A stretch of DNA of 64,000 nt from assembly GCF_031951985.1 (NCBI RefSeq), contig NZ_JAVLVU010000001.1, positions 186,001 to 250,000 of the forward strand, given 5' to 3'. Below the pieces are notes generated by a model. The model was not told the DNA's origin and ran no database searches. It was given only the letters and a program-made list of their open reading frames with translations. Within the stretch, counting starts at the first letter, position 1. The number at the start of each line of letters is the position of its first letter. This DNA comes from Mucilaginibacter terrae. GTDB lineage: Bacteria; Bacteroidota; Bacteroidia; Sphingobacteriales; Sphingobacteriaceae. Position numbers and translations under genes: made by a program. Below are positions 55,507-64,000 of this stretch, piece by piece.

Positions 55507-57075
55507 ATGAACTTAAAAAAAGTAGGATTTTGTATGATTGTTTTACTTGGGCTGACGGAGACGGGTTGTAAGAAATTTCTGGAGGTTGAATCGATCGAAA
55601 GATTCTCCGGGAATCGCTATTGGAAGTCTCCTAAAGACGTTGAGACCTTTACTATCGATATTTATGCAAGATTGTGGGATAAGTTAAGCAATTCTTGCTT
55701 TTGGCCAGCTGCCGGGGAATTCCGACTTGGAGAAATAAGATCGAATACCGCAGCTGCCGGTGTGACAAGCTTTCAATCTAATGATCAGAACCGAAGAGTA
55801 GTTTATGATTATTTGGCCAAGAATGATATGAAAGCTGTAGTATATGGTATAGCCGCAAATTCTCCCTGGCTTAGCAACGGTTCTTCTCCAAGGACTTTTA
55901 ATACAGTGCTGGCTTTTAATTTCTCGGTCAATACCAATTGGACAGATTTTTATAAAGTAATTCAGGAAGCCAATATCATGTATGATCAGGTAAGTAAGGG
56001 AATTCCTGGGTTAAGCGATGCAGACAAGCAACGCTATATGGCAGAAGCTGTATTTATCAGATGCCTTACCTATTTTATTATGGTAAGAATTTACGGAGAT
56101 GTGGCTTATTACACAGATGCCAACCATTCGACGCCTTTGGGTAGAGAAAATTTTATAAGTGTGTTGAATAAATGCATTGCAGAACTTGAACCAGTAAAGA
56201 ATGATCTTCCCTGGAAATATGATGATCCGGCCTTGAATGGGGTACGTGCGAACCGAGCGGGAGCCATTTCACTTCTAATGAACATGTACATGTGGAATGC
56301 TGGATTTGATGAGCCCAATAAGACAAACTGTTACGAGAAAACCGTGGCTTTGGGAAGCGAACTTATTCAGAGTAATCAGCATTCCCTGGTTCCGGCTGAA
56401 CAAATCAGTAGGATATTTCTAGGAGGAACCGACGAGAGTTTGATCGAGTTAAAGGAAAGTTCGTCCTTTACTTCGGGCTCAAACTTATTCTATAAATCAG
56501 CATTTCCCGGTGAACCGGTTGTTTTAACCAAGCATGAAGAAAACGGAACCACTACGCATCTGCATTACAAGAAAGCATATATTGATTTTTTATTCGGTAC
56601 TGTTAACGATAATAGAGCGGATATGATCCAAAATCGAGATCAGGAGAATGGACGGTTTGCTTTATCCAAATTTGAAGGTGCCGTTTCCGTGCTGGGCTTT
56701 CCTGATTGGGCTCTTGTTCTATTCAGATATGCTGATGCATTATTACTTCAAGCTGAAGCTCTTTCCAACTTGGGAAGGGACGGAGAGGCGATTCTTATCG
56801 TCAATATGATTAGGAATAGGGCTAATGCTCCTGATGTATCCGGTTTAGGCGGGCAAGAACTTAAAGATGAAATATTCAAGGAACGGGGACGCGAACTCCT
56901 TGGCGAAGGTTATCATTTCTTTGATTTGGTACGAACAAGACGAATCCTTGATCCTGCATGGACATCTAATCCATTGTCACCAGATCAGTTTAACAGAGGG
57001 GGCTGGACATGGCCGATCGACCCTGCATCTAGAGAACGAAACCCATATATGACATTAAATGATTATTGGTTCTAA
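55507..57075 (+). CDS. susD: SusD/RagB-type surface glycan-binding lipoprotein, second
   Basis: 522 residues. Lipobox TETGC. KKFLEVESIERFSGNRYWKSPKDVETFTIDIY at the start, FIRCLTYFIMVRIYGDVAYY in the TPR core and KERGRELLGEGYHFFDLVRTRR near the end are standard for the family. It follows the second SusC by 10 bases. Confidence 0.93.
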   Translation: MNLKKVGFCMIVLLGLTETGCKKFLEVESIERFSGNRYWKSPKDVETFTIDIYARLWDKLSNSCFWPAAGEFRLGEIRSNTAAAGVTSFQSNDQNRRVVYDYLAKNDMKAVVYGIAANSPWLSNGSSPRTFNTVLAFNFSVNTNWTDFYKVIQEANIMYDQVSKGIPGLSDADKQRYMAEAVFIRCLTYFIMVRIYGDVAYYTDANHSTPLGRENFISVLNKCIAELEPVKNDLPWKYDDPALNGVRANRAGAISLLMNMYMWNAGFDEPNKTNCYEKTVALGSELIQSNQHSLVPAEQISRIFLGGTDESLIELKESSSFTSGSNLFYKSAFPGEPVVLTKHEENGTTTHLHYKKAYIDFLFGTVNDNRADMIQNRDQENGRFALSKFEGAVSVLGFPDWALVLFRYADALLLQAEALSNLGRDGEAILIVNMIRNRANAPDVSGLGGQELKDEIFKERGRELLGEGYHFFDLVRTRRILDPAWTSNPLSPDQFNRGGWTWPIDPASRERNPYMTLNDYWF

Positions 57076-57091
57076 CAATTTATACTTTCAG

Positions 57092-57799
57092 ATGACCTAC
57101 TTTAAAAGATTATCGTTTCAAGGACGACTCATAGTTTTATTCTCTTGTTTGCTGTTCACAGCTTGCAAAAAAGATCAATATTATTTTGACGGTGGTAAAT
57201 CAAATCCTGTTTTTCCGGGAACTACGCTGGAATACCTAAAATCAAACCCGAGAAGCTTTGATACCATTGTGAACATAATCAAAATAGCAGGAATGGAGCG
57301 TCAGTTTAACGAGGATACCCTCACCTTTTTTGCTCCACAAGACTATGCAGTTGCCGTATTAATTAAGCAAGTCAATTCCACTTTATTCACTTATGGAAAA
57401 GATACGGTGAAGACACTTACTGACATCAACGGGGTAATTTGGCGAAGATATTTGTCAAATTATCTTTTTAAAGGCGCTAATAAGCTCAATGATTATCCAC
57501 AACTGGACATTGGGTCAAAAGCAATCTTTCCGGGACAGAATTACGTAGCCTATAGCGGCGATGTTTTTAATATAGGAGTACAGTATGCAGATGCCGGCGG
57601 CGTGAAATATACAGGTTACCGGCAATTGATTCTCTCCTATATTCCGAATGTTACCCAACCTTTGGATAACTGGATAAGTATTCCGATAACCTCCTCAGAT
57701 GTGCAGCCAAAGCATGCCGTGGTCCATGTTCTAAGCTCGAATTATCCATTTGGAGCTGACCCACAAAATTTAATACAAGATGTGTTGTTAACTAAGTAA
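57092..57799 (+). CDS. Fasciclin-like surface lipoprotein
   Basis: 235 residues from ATG 57092; an earlier ATG at 57059 overlaps susD. Lipobox LFTAC. TTLEYLKSNPRSFDTIVNIIKIAGMERQFNEDTLTFFAPQDYAV is a fasciclin-type repeat like that of 49995-51206, without the extra binding module. Surface-exposed partner of the second SusC/SusD pair; function unproved. Confidence 0.72.
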   Translation: MTYFKRLSFQGRLIVLFSCLLFTACKKDQYYFDGGKSNPVFPGTTLEYLKSNPRSFDTIVNIIKIAGMERQFNEDTLTFFAPQDYAVAVLIKQVNSTLFTYGKDTVKTLTDINGVIWRRYLSNYLFKGANKLNDYPQLDIGSKAIFPGQNYVAYSGDVFNIGVQYADAGGVKYTGYRQLILSYIPNVTQPLDNWISIPITSSDVQPKHAVVHVLSSNYPFGADPQNLIQDVLLTK

Positions 57800-57807
57800 T
57801 TTGATGT

Positions 57808-59457
57808 ATGTCACATTTAAGAATAAAAAGCTGGTTTATAGCCATTGGCTTTTCATGGCTAACAGTAACTGGCTGCAAGGATGATATTAAAGAATTTGAA
57901 AATCCATACTCCGGTGGAAAAGCACCCTTAGGGTTAAAGTTTAATTCCGCAAGTTTCATCGAACCAGCGCAAGGTAGGGCTAATGATACCATAACTGTAA
58001 GTATTGTTGGGGCGGAACAATATAAGGACAAACTCCAATTTCAATTTAGTGGCGAGGAAGCGGAAATATTATCAATTAAAGGAGACTTTGTAAAGGTTAA
58101 AGTTCCGCCTGGCGGAAGTTCTGGGTCAACCTCCGTGCAAATTGGCGATCAGGTTTTCTTTGGGCCCCAGTTTAAAGTATATGGTAAAGTTTCCGATGAC
58201 CCATACTTCAAGGCAAAAATAGGTGCTAATAACACGATCTACGATGCCTATAAATTGAAGAATGGGAAATATATTATGGTAGGTGAATTTACAGATTTTA
58301 ATGAAAAGGGAATAGTCTTGCCTATCAGGAAAATTGCTGAGTCGACTTATGAAGGTGAAATTCAAAGGTCCTTGCAACTAGGCACCGGAGTTGTCAGTGG
58401 TTACCTAAGCTCTGTTACCTCAAGCCCTAATGATGCAAATATCTTCGTTGCTGGAAATATGTCCGCCTTCGATCTCAAAGGACCGGTTAAAAACATTACC
58501 AGACTTACTTCTTTCGGAGCAATTGACCTGAAGCAGGTCGATACTTACTCATCAAAGAATGGGGGGCCAAGTTACCCGAAGCTTATGGTTCCATCTTTTA
58601 ATGGTGGAACAGAATCACCTATCAAAAGAATTTTTTATTTCAATAATGGCATTATTGCCGTAGGGGGGTTCAGATTTTACATTTCACATAGATATGATGT
58701 TGGAAGGAAAATCACCTACACATCTGGTAATACGACCATAACCACCTATAGAGACAGTCTGGTTAGAGATTCCATTCCTGTCAGGCAAGTTATACGTTTA
58801 AAACTGGATGGTAGTCTTGATAACACTTATCATTTTTCTGGAAGCACAACATTGGAAGGCGCTAATGGCAATATCTTAGATGCAGTAATGCAACCAGATG
58901 GTAAACTGATACTGGTCGGCGCATTTTCAAAATTTGATAATAAAACTACAGGCGGCATTGTCCGACTGAATACTGATGGAACCGTAGATGATTCCTTTCA
59001 AGTTGGAAAGGGTGCTTCCGGTTATATAACAAGCATTAACTGGAACGGTGAGACACAGCGATTTGTACTCACTGGCGTTTTCAGTTCATTCAACAATCGT
59101 GCGATCCAAAATTTATTACTTCTAAAAGCTGATGGCTCAATTGATGACACGTTTATTTCGGGAAACTTTGATAGCGGATACCCTTCATTTGCACAACAAT
59201 TATCAAATGGCCTTATAGTAGTGTCTGGTAATTTCAAGAAGTATAACAATGTACGGCGTGGAGGCTTTACGATCCTAACTTCACAAGGCAATTTAGCGCA
59301 GGGATATAACTCATTGGGCGAGTTATCAGGAACGATCACCAGAGTGTTAGAGGAAAGAAATAAGGATAGTAAGCGAAGTATCGTACTGCTCGGCTCGTTT
59401 AGAAAATTTGATTCACAAGCAGTTCAAAATATTAAGGGGCTAGTGCTTGAGGATTAG
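57808..59457 (+). CDS. DUF5008-like surface lipoprotein with delta-60 repeat propeller
   Basis: 549 residues. Lipobox TVTGC. An N-terminal IPT/TIG-like domain (about 50-120: RANDTITVSIVGAEQYK) and then repeats of the form GxLDNTYHF, GTVDDSFQVG and GSIDDTFISG with VLTGVFSSFNN and LVGAFSKFDN, which build the delta-60/DUF5122 beta-propeller. It is expected on the cell surface; the ligand is unknown. Confidence 0.75.
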   Translation: MSHLRIKSWFIAIGFSWLTVTGCKDDIKEFENPYSGGKAPLGLKFNSASFIEPAQGRANDTITVSIVGAEQYKDKLQFQFSGEEAEILSIKGDFVKVKVPPGGSSGSTSVQIGDQVFFGPQFKVYGKVSDDPYFKAKIGANNTIYDAYKLKNGKYIMVGEFTDFNEKGIVLPIRKIAESTYEGEIQRSLQLGTGVVSGYLSSVTSSPNDANIFVAGNMSAFDLKGPVKNITRLTSFGAIDLKQVDTYSSKNGGPSYPKLMVPSFNGGTESPIKRIFYFNNGIIAVGGFRFYISHRYDVGRKITYTSGNTTITTYRDSLVRDSIPVRQVIRLKLDGSLDNTYHFSGSTTLEGANGNILDAVMQPDGKLILVGAFSKFDNKTTGGIVRLNTDGTVDDSFQVGKGASGYITSINWNGETQRFVLTGVFSSFNNRAIQNLLLLKADGSIDDTFISGNFDSGYPSFAQQLSNGLIVVSGNFKKYNNVRRGGFTILTSQGNLAQGYNSLGELSGTITRVLEERNKDSKRSIVLLGSFRKFDSQAVQNIKGLVLED

Positions 59458-59480
59458 TTAAGTATAAAAGCAATTGAATT

Positions 59481-61319
59481 ATGAAAAGGAATTTTACAAC
59501 AGCCTTGTTAAGACTGTTTAGTTTTGGCATGTTTCTATTATTAGGAAGCTCCTGTCAAAAAGAGTTTGAAAAAAAGGCACCTGTAGTGGTTAATGATACT
59601 GCATTTAATAGTCCAAAAGAAAGAAAAGTTTTGCTTCTTATAGTAGATGGACTAAGAGGAGTCGCTTTAAAAGAAATAGGACCACCGAATATCACGAATT
59701 TGTTAAAGAAATCTACATATTCATATTATTCATTAAGTGATGAGGCTTATGATGAAAGTACTTCCTGGGCAGATTTGTTTACTGGTGTTTCGTTAAGTAA
59801 GCATGGTGTGACGAATGGGACCTTTAGTCATAATAAATTTGACTTATATCCTCCAGTTTTTCGGCGTATCAAGGAAATTAACCCCAATTTTAGAATCGCA
59901 ACTTTTTCCTACAGCAATAACTTTACTGATAATCTCACCAACCCTTCATCTGTTGATCTCAAAGCGACTTACGCTAGTGATGCAGAAACTCAGGGTGCCT
60001 TGTTGCAGGAATTGACAAATGAAAACGCGGGCTTGGTACTTGCAATGTATAAAAATGTTAATGCTGCCGGTAGCACCGGATCTTACGAATCTTCTGATCA
60101 AAAGTATAGAAATGAAATTATTCAATTTGATAATTATGTCGGGCAGGCTATTTCCTCTTTAAAGAATAGAAGAAATTATAATAAAGAAAACTGGTTAGTA
60201 ATTGTTACTTCCAGTCGTGGGGGCAATGCAAGTGTCGTAAATGATAATACCATTTTTTCCAATCCTAAAATGAACACATTCACTTTGATCTACAATGATA
60301 AGTACCAATCAAAATTGATCGACAAACCGTTCACCGGCAACGTGTACGAAGGAAGCTTTGTTCGCTTATATTCGCCCACGGGTGCCGTTGGGGCCAATCA
60401 GGAAGCTACCGCCATCAGGGCTGAGTTAAGATTTAGCGATGAACTGAAAAGTTCAACGTTAAATCCTTTGAATTTTAACGGTTCCGATTTTACCATCGAA
60501 ATAAAGGTCCGCAAAAATTTAAATACGATAGGGACACAGGGTGGCACAGGAAGTAGAAATACCTTTAAATATCAATGGCCAATGTTTTTTGGTAAAAAAA
60601 CCACAAAAAGATTTGGCAGTACAGGTTGGGGATTTGCTTGGGAAAACGACACTTGGAGATTTTCAATATGGAACTCCAGTAGCAGTTTAGTATTGAATTC
60701 AACTGTGGCCACTACGCCGATGGACTTAAATTGGCATTCCCTTGTTGCGTCAATTAAAACGGAGGGGGCGCAAAGGTATCTTAGAACCTATTATGATGGT
60801 ACGCTAATCGGTAAAGTTGAAGTTACAGCGGCTTTCTTAAATGCAATAGACAACTACAATGCGCCGATAACAATGGGGTATATTCCAGAGGATAACAATG
60901 ACCCATTTGATGGAAATATCTCGGACGTGAAAATATGGAGAACAGCTCTGCCTGATGATATAATAAAACAGTATGCCAGCGATGTGTTCTTAAGTAGTTC
61001 CCATCCATTTTACAATTACCTCGCTGGTTATTGGCCGTGCCGGGATGGAGCAGGGGGGAAGTTCAGAAATGAAGCTATAACCGATGGAAATTTTGACTTT
61101 AAGATCTTGAAAGGTGGATCACCATTGGTAAAAGGTACTGAATTAGGAAGTGCTACCGTATGGGAGAAGAGCACCTATGTGGTATGTCCAACTCCTATAG
61201 CGAACATATCTACAACAGTGCCTAATTCTAAAGATATTACTCCTCAGATCTTATCCTGGCTTGGGATAGCAGTTAAAGATTCGTGGAACCTGGACGGTAG
61301 AGTGTTTTTAAATAATTAA
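59481..61319 (+). CDS. Lipoprotein with alkaline-phosphatase-like N-domain and LamG-like C-domain (DUF4983)
   Basis: 612 residues. Lipobox GSSC. The N-terminal part VLLLIVDGLRG and SLSDEAYDESTSWADLFTGVSLSKHGVTNG resembles the alkaline phosphatase/nucleotide pyrophosphatase fold, with Ser/Thr where the catalytic residue would sit. About 290-490 is a LamG/concanavalin-like domain (TIEIKVRKN, WHSLVASIK, ISDVKIWRTALP). Possibly an enzyme removing a substituent, or only a binding protein. Confidence 0.68.
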   Translation: MKRNFTTALLRLFSFGMFLLLGSSCQKEFEKKAPVVVNDTAFNSPKERKVLLLIVDGLRGVALKEIGPPNITNLLKKSTYSYYSLSDEAYDESTSWADLFTGVSLSKHGVTNGTFSHNKFDLYPPVFRRIKEINPNFRIATFSYSNNFTDNLTNPSSVDLKATYASDAETQGALLQELTNENAGLVLAMYKNVNAAGSTGSYESSDQKYRNEIIQFDNYVGQAISSLKNRRNYNKENWLVIVTSSRGGNASVVNDNTIFSNPKMNTFTLIYNDKYQSKLIDKPFTGNVYEGSFVRLYSPTGAVGANQEATAIRAELRFSDELKSSTLNPLNFNGSDFTIEIKVRKNLNTIGTQGGTGSRNTFKYQWPMFFGKKTTKRFGSTGWGFAWENDTWRFSIWNSSSSLVLNSTVATTPMDLNWHSLVASIKTEGAQRYLRTYYDGTLIGKVEVTAAFLNAIDNYNAPITMGYIPEDNNDPFDGNISDVKIWRTALPDDIIKQYASDVFLSSSHPFYNYLAGYWPCRDGAGGKFRNEAITDGNFDFKILKGGSPLVKGTELGSATVWEKSTYVVCPTPIANISTTVPNSKDITPQILSWLGIAVKDSWNLDGRVFLNN

Positions 61320-61331
61320 GAACCTAATTTT

Positions 61332-62909
61332 ATGAACATATTACATAGACTGTACGTCAGTATAATAATTGTCGCCGGTGCCCTCCTGGTATTAAATATA
61401 GCTTTTTTGTCCTCCTGTCAACGGGAAGATTTTGTAGACAAAGTGAGTTCTACCCCAAGCGTGGTTAAATTCGACTATCCGGCACTGCTAAACGCTGTAA
61501 GTATTAATAATATAGCAAAAGCTGACGATAAAATCGTTTTTCCTGTTCAGATTTCACTGGAAAATCCGGCGAACTCTACGTTTACCATTGATCTTAATTC
61601 TGAACCTCAGGTTGCAGCTTCTCTGCTGGTTGACAATGCCGCGGTGATCAATATGCCAGAATATTCTATGCCTCAATCAGTTGAGGTGAGGTTTGGTACA
61701 AAATATGTGACCTTTGATGTATCAGTTTCCTCAACTACTATAGAACGGAATTATGGTAAAAAATTGGTTTTAGCTATAACCCTTTCAAACCCTTCAAAGT
61801 CTCAAAAATTGGATGAAAGTAAAAAAACGGTAGCTTTTTCTATAAATACTAGTGATATAGCTCAAATGGATGATTTACATTTTTTATCATTCACATCAGC
61901 GGTAAATAACCCAAGCCAGGTAGTGACTTCTTTGACATCCTCGAATTTAAATACCAATGGTGCAAGTTTTGATAATGGTGGTTTCTCGATCAAAGCTCAA
62001 GTTGATCTTGGTGGTAAACCGGCAAGAGGGTTTAAAACGTTAATTGGTTACAACCCCGATACGCTTAAAGCATTGGTCGCTAAAGGGCTGCTTCCTGCGG
62101 GCACCGCAATTTTGACGAAGGCTGCCTTGGGGTTGCCGGACGTAATATTGGCGGATTATAAAAGTTCTGTCGTAGTTGAAATGCGAATTAATATGGATAG
62201 TATATTTGCGAGGTTCCCCTCAAAGGTTGCAGTTGCATTCACGCTATCTAATCCTGAAAAGTATCAGGTAAATGCGGCAAAAAGCACGCTGGTCTATTTA
62301 ATTGACCCTTTACGCGTATTTTCCGATATTACAAAAGTACTTAAAAATACTTCACAGCCATTTAAGACGAGCTCCATTGACCCGAATCAAGGCAGGTGGG
62401 GTGTCCTTTCGGACTGGCTATTTAATTCACAAGCAAATCTTCACCAATCTTACAGCTTAACAAACGAACTAAATGGTTCATATGGTTCGTTTGATAATAA
62501 TAATAGTACTCAAATTGCATTCGAATCTGGTTATGCCAATTCCGATTCTGGTAAGCCAGGAGGTTCTCCTACGGCTCCTAATATCACCAACGGGAAGATT
62601 TATCAGACAGTAGTATTGCCTCCTGGTACTTATAAATTTGATGCAAACGTCCGCGGCGGTGTAACAACCGATAACACTAAAGGAGCATACAGTGTGGCTG
62701 CAATAGGTTCAAACATTCCTGACATCGCCGGGCCAACGACCCCCGCGAATTTTATAGGTAGAGTCGCTATAAATGGGGCAGGAAGTAAATCTTTCAACTT
62801 TACACTGAATTCTACCACGACAATTTCTTTGGGGTTTGTTGCTGTGCTTTCGGGTAACCAATCTGTGTTTATTTCGGGAGTTACTCTTACGCGTACTCTA
62901 AATCCATAG
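61332..62909 (+). CDS. DUF1735/DUF5013-like surface lipoprotein
   Basis: 525 residues. Lipobox LSSC. Two DUF1735-type beta domains (about 50-165 and 175-320: YVTFDVSVSS, VVEMRINMDSIF) and a C-terminal DUF5013-like domain with GRWGVLSDWLFN and TYKFDANVRGG. These lipoproteins are late members of Bacteroidota PULs and are thought to bind glycans on the surface. Confidence 0.72.
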   Translation: MNILHRLYVSIIIVAGALLVLNIAFLSSCQREDFVDKVSSTPSVVKFDYPALLNAVSINNIAKADDKIVFPVQISLENPANSTFTIDLNSEPQVAASLLVDNAAVINMPEYSMPQSVEVRFGTKYVTFDVSVSSTTIERNYGKKLVLAITLSNPSKSQKLDESKKTVAFSINTSDIAQMDDLHFLSFTSAVNNPSQVVTSLTSSNLNTNGASFDNGGFSIKAQVDLGGKPARGFKTLIGYNPDTLKALVAKGLLPAGTAILTKAALGLPDVILADYKSSVVVEMRINMDSIFARFPSKVAVAFTLSNPEKYQVNAAKSTLVYLIDPLRVFSDITKVLKNTSQPFKTSSIDPNQGRWGVLSDWLFNSQANLHQSYSLTNELNGSYGSFDNNNSTQIAFESGYANSDSGKPGGSPTAPNITNGKIYQTVVLPPGTYKFDANVRGGVTTDNTKGAYSVAAIGSNIPDIAGPTTPANFIGRVAINGAGSKSFNFTLNSTTTISLGFVAVLSGNQSVFISGVTLTRTLNP

Positions 62910-63010
62910 TTGATTCGCAACTGTTTACAACTTAGAGCGTCGCAAATCATATTAATTAAAGCTAATTAAATCCAGTTGAAACTGATGTGCGTTGAATACT
63001 CCTAAATTTT

Positions 63011-64000
63011 ATGAAATCTACACTATATCTATTATTGCAAATCTTTGTACTAGTTATTTTTAGATCAGATGTTTTTTGTCAAGAAGCACACAAATGGGGG
63101 GGGCAAAAAGATGGAACGTTTTCCAATCCTGTATTACCCGCCGATTATAGTGATCTTGATGCCATCCGTGTTGGTGATGATTTTTATGCAATATCCTCCA
63201 CTATGCAGTTTTCTCCAGGGATGGTTATCCTACATTCCAAAGATCTGGTAAATTGGGAAATAGCAGGACATGTGGTCAATGATCTCACCAAGGTCAGTCC
63301 TAATTTAGACTGGTCGAGCATGAATAGTTATGGAAGAGGTATCTGGGCAGGGTCGATCCGTTATTATAAAAATAAATTTTGGGTCTATTTTGCTAGTCCG
63401 GACGACGGATTTTTCATGAGTTCGGCAACTGATCCTAAAGGTCCTTGGGAACCCCTTCATAAAGTTTGGGATGTGTCAGGGTGGGACGATTGTTGTTCTT
63501 TTTGTGATGATGATGGACAACTGTACTTTATAGCCACAAATTTTAAACTCGATCCTAACAACAATAAGAAATACAACATTCATCTGTTTAAGATGTCACA
63601 GGATGGTAAGACCCTGTTACCGAACACGGATAGTATTATTCATCAATCTCCGGGTAGTGAGGCAAATAAACTTTATAAGATCAATGGCTTATATTATCAT
63701 TTTTTTAGTGAAGTAAAAGCAGAAGGACGTGTGATGATGATGGAGAGGTCACAAAATATACATGGTCCGTGGGAAATTAGGCAGTTAAATCATGTGAACA
63801 AAACTGTTGATAGAGAGCCAAATCAGGGAGGGCTTATACAATTGAAAGATGGGAAATGGTGGTTTTTTACCCATCATGGCTCTGGTGATTGGGAAGGAAG
63901 GGCAGCTAGTTTATTACCTGTAACCTGGATCGATGGTTGGCCAATGATCGGTGAGGTTGGAAAAGATGGTATAGGGAACATGGTATGGTCTGCAAAAGCC
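63011..64000 (+). CDS. GH43-family glycoside hydrolase, 3' end cut by window
   Basis: 330 codons are visible and no stop is reached. A signal peptide ends near DVFCQE. The five-bladed propeller is marked by YSDLDAIRVGDDFYAISSTMQFSPGM with the catalytic Asp, and by SPDDGFFMSSATDP and GSEANKLYKINGLYYHFFSE with the acid Glu. The run of eight G at 63096-63103 keeps the frame (TGG GGG GGG). GH43 enzymes cleave arabinose- or xylose-containing side chains. Last visible member of the locus. Confidence 0.87.
   Translation, partial: MKSTLYLLLQIFVLVIFRSDVFCQEAHKWGGQKDGTFSNPVLPADYSDLDAIRVGDDFYAISSTMQFSPGMVILHSKDLVNWEIAGHVVNDLTKVSPNLDWSSMNSYGRGIWAGSIRYYKNKFWVYFASPDDGFFMSSATDPKGPWEPLHKVWDVSGWDDCCSFCDDDGQLYFIATNFKLDPNNNKKYNIHLFKMSQDGKTLLPNTDSIIHQSPGSEANKLYKINGLYYHFFSEVKAEGRVMMMERSQNIHGPWEIRQLNHVNKTVDREPNQGGLIQLKDGKWWFFTHHGSGDWEGRAASLLPVTWIDGWPMIGEVGKDGIGNMVWSAKA

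Noticed and set aside
63096..63103. Possible frameshift at a run of eight G in the GH43 gene
   Set aside because: The frame was followed through the run (TGG GGG GGG) and continues into conserved GH43 motifs.

Overview
The window reads as a Bacteroidota genome, most likely from Sphingobacteriaceae (Mucilaginibacter or Pedobacter-like). The reasons are the RteC/TraE-TraN conjugation genes, TAnnTTTG-type promoter boxes, SusC/SusD pairs, lipoproteins with Ser/Gly-Cys lipoboxes, and DUF families typical of that group. The genus is inference; no rRNA or marker gene is present.

Layout. (1) 1-12.1 kb: conjugation module of an integrative conjugative element (ICE): RteC regulator (5' end cut by the window), TraE, TraF, TraG ATPase, a lipoprotein, three tandem related secreted coiled-coil proteins, TraJ, TraK, a TraL-position protein, TraM, TraN and a cargo protein. 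(2) 12.1-18.9 kb: ICE accessory genes: an XRE regulator pair, a protein with a degenerate nucleotidyltransferase-like segment plus HEPN, a DUF1778/GNAT toxin-antitoxin pair with a visible operator, and a DUF932 cluster with two tiny ORFs. (3) 19.1-22.1 kb: a fluoride-resistance cassette of fluoride riboswitch, enolase (frameshifted) and CLC-F fluoride/proton antiporter. (4) 22.1-35.9 kb: an inorganic-sulfur island with sulfite oxidase, a thiosulfate dehydrogenase-like dihaem cytochrome, DsrE protein, two periplasmic binding proteins (one frameshifted), LysR regulator, Crp/Fnr regulator, TauE, split YeeE/YedE, persulfide dioxygenase-rhodanese, methyltransferase and a YeiH-type exporter. (5) 35.9-38.9 kb: an arsenic operon (arsR, DUF6428, ArsN2-type acetyltransferase, arsC, acr3). 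(6) 38.9-40.75 kb: an untranslated structured segment, a tyrosine integrase and a partial tRNA-Arg(UCU), which I read as the right end of the mobile DNA. (7) 41.1-64 kb: a chromosomal polysaccharide-utilisation locus with alginate-lyase-like and GH28-like enzymes, two SusC/SusD pairs, a series of surface lipoproteins and a GH43 enzyme cut by the window end.

How it fits together. The ICE carries a detoxification cargo against fluoride, reduced sulfur species and arsenic. The most informative non-gene signal is a promoter module found three times, before the cytochrome operon, the LysR operon and yeiH. Each copy has the dyad ATAAC-N5-GYTAT, a second ATC-N9-GAT dyad and a -7-like TTTG ending exactly 51 bases after the first dyad. 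That is the textbook geometry of LysR-type activators and defines a probable local sulfur regulon. A Crp/Fnr-like dyad centred near -41 lies before the second sulfur operon. Further operators are visible for the toxin-antitoxin pair and for ArsR.

All family assignments were made by eye from sequence motifs; no database search was run.
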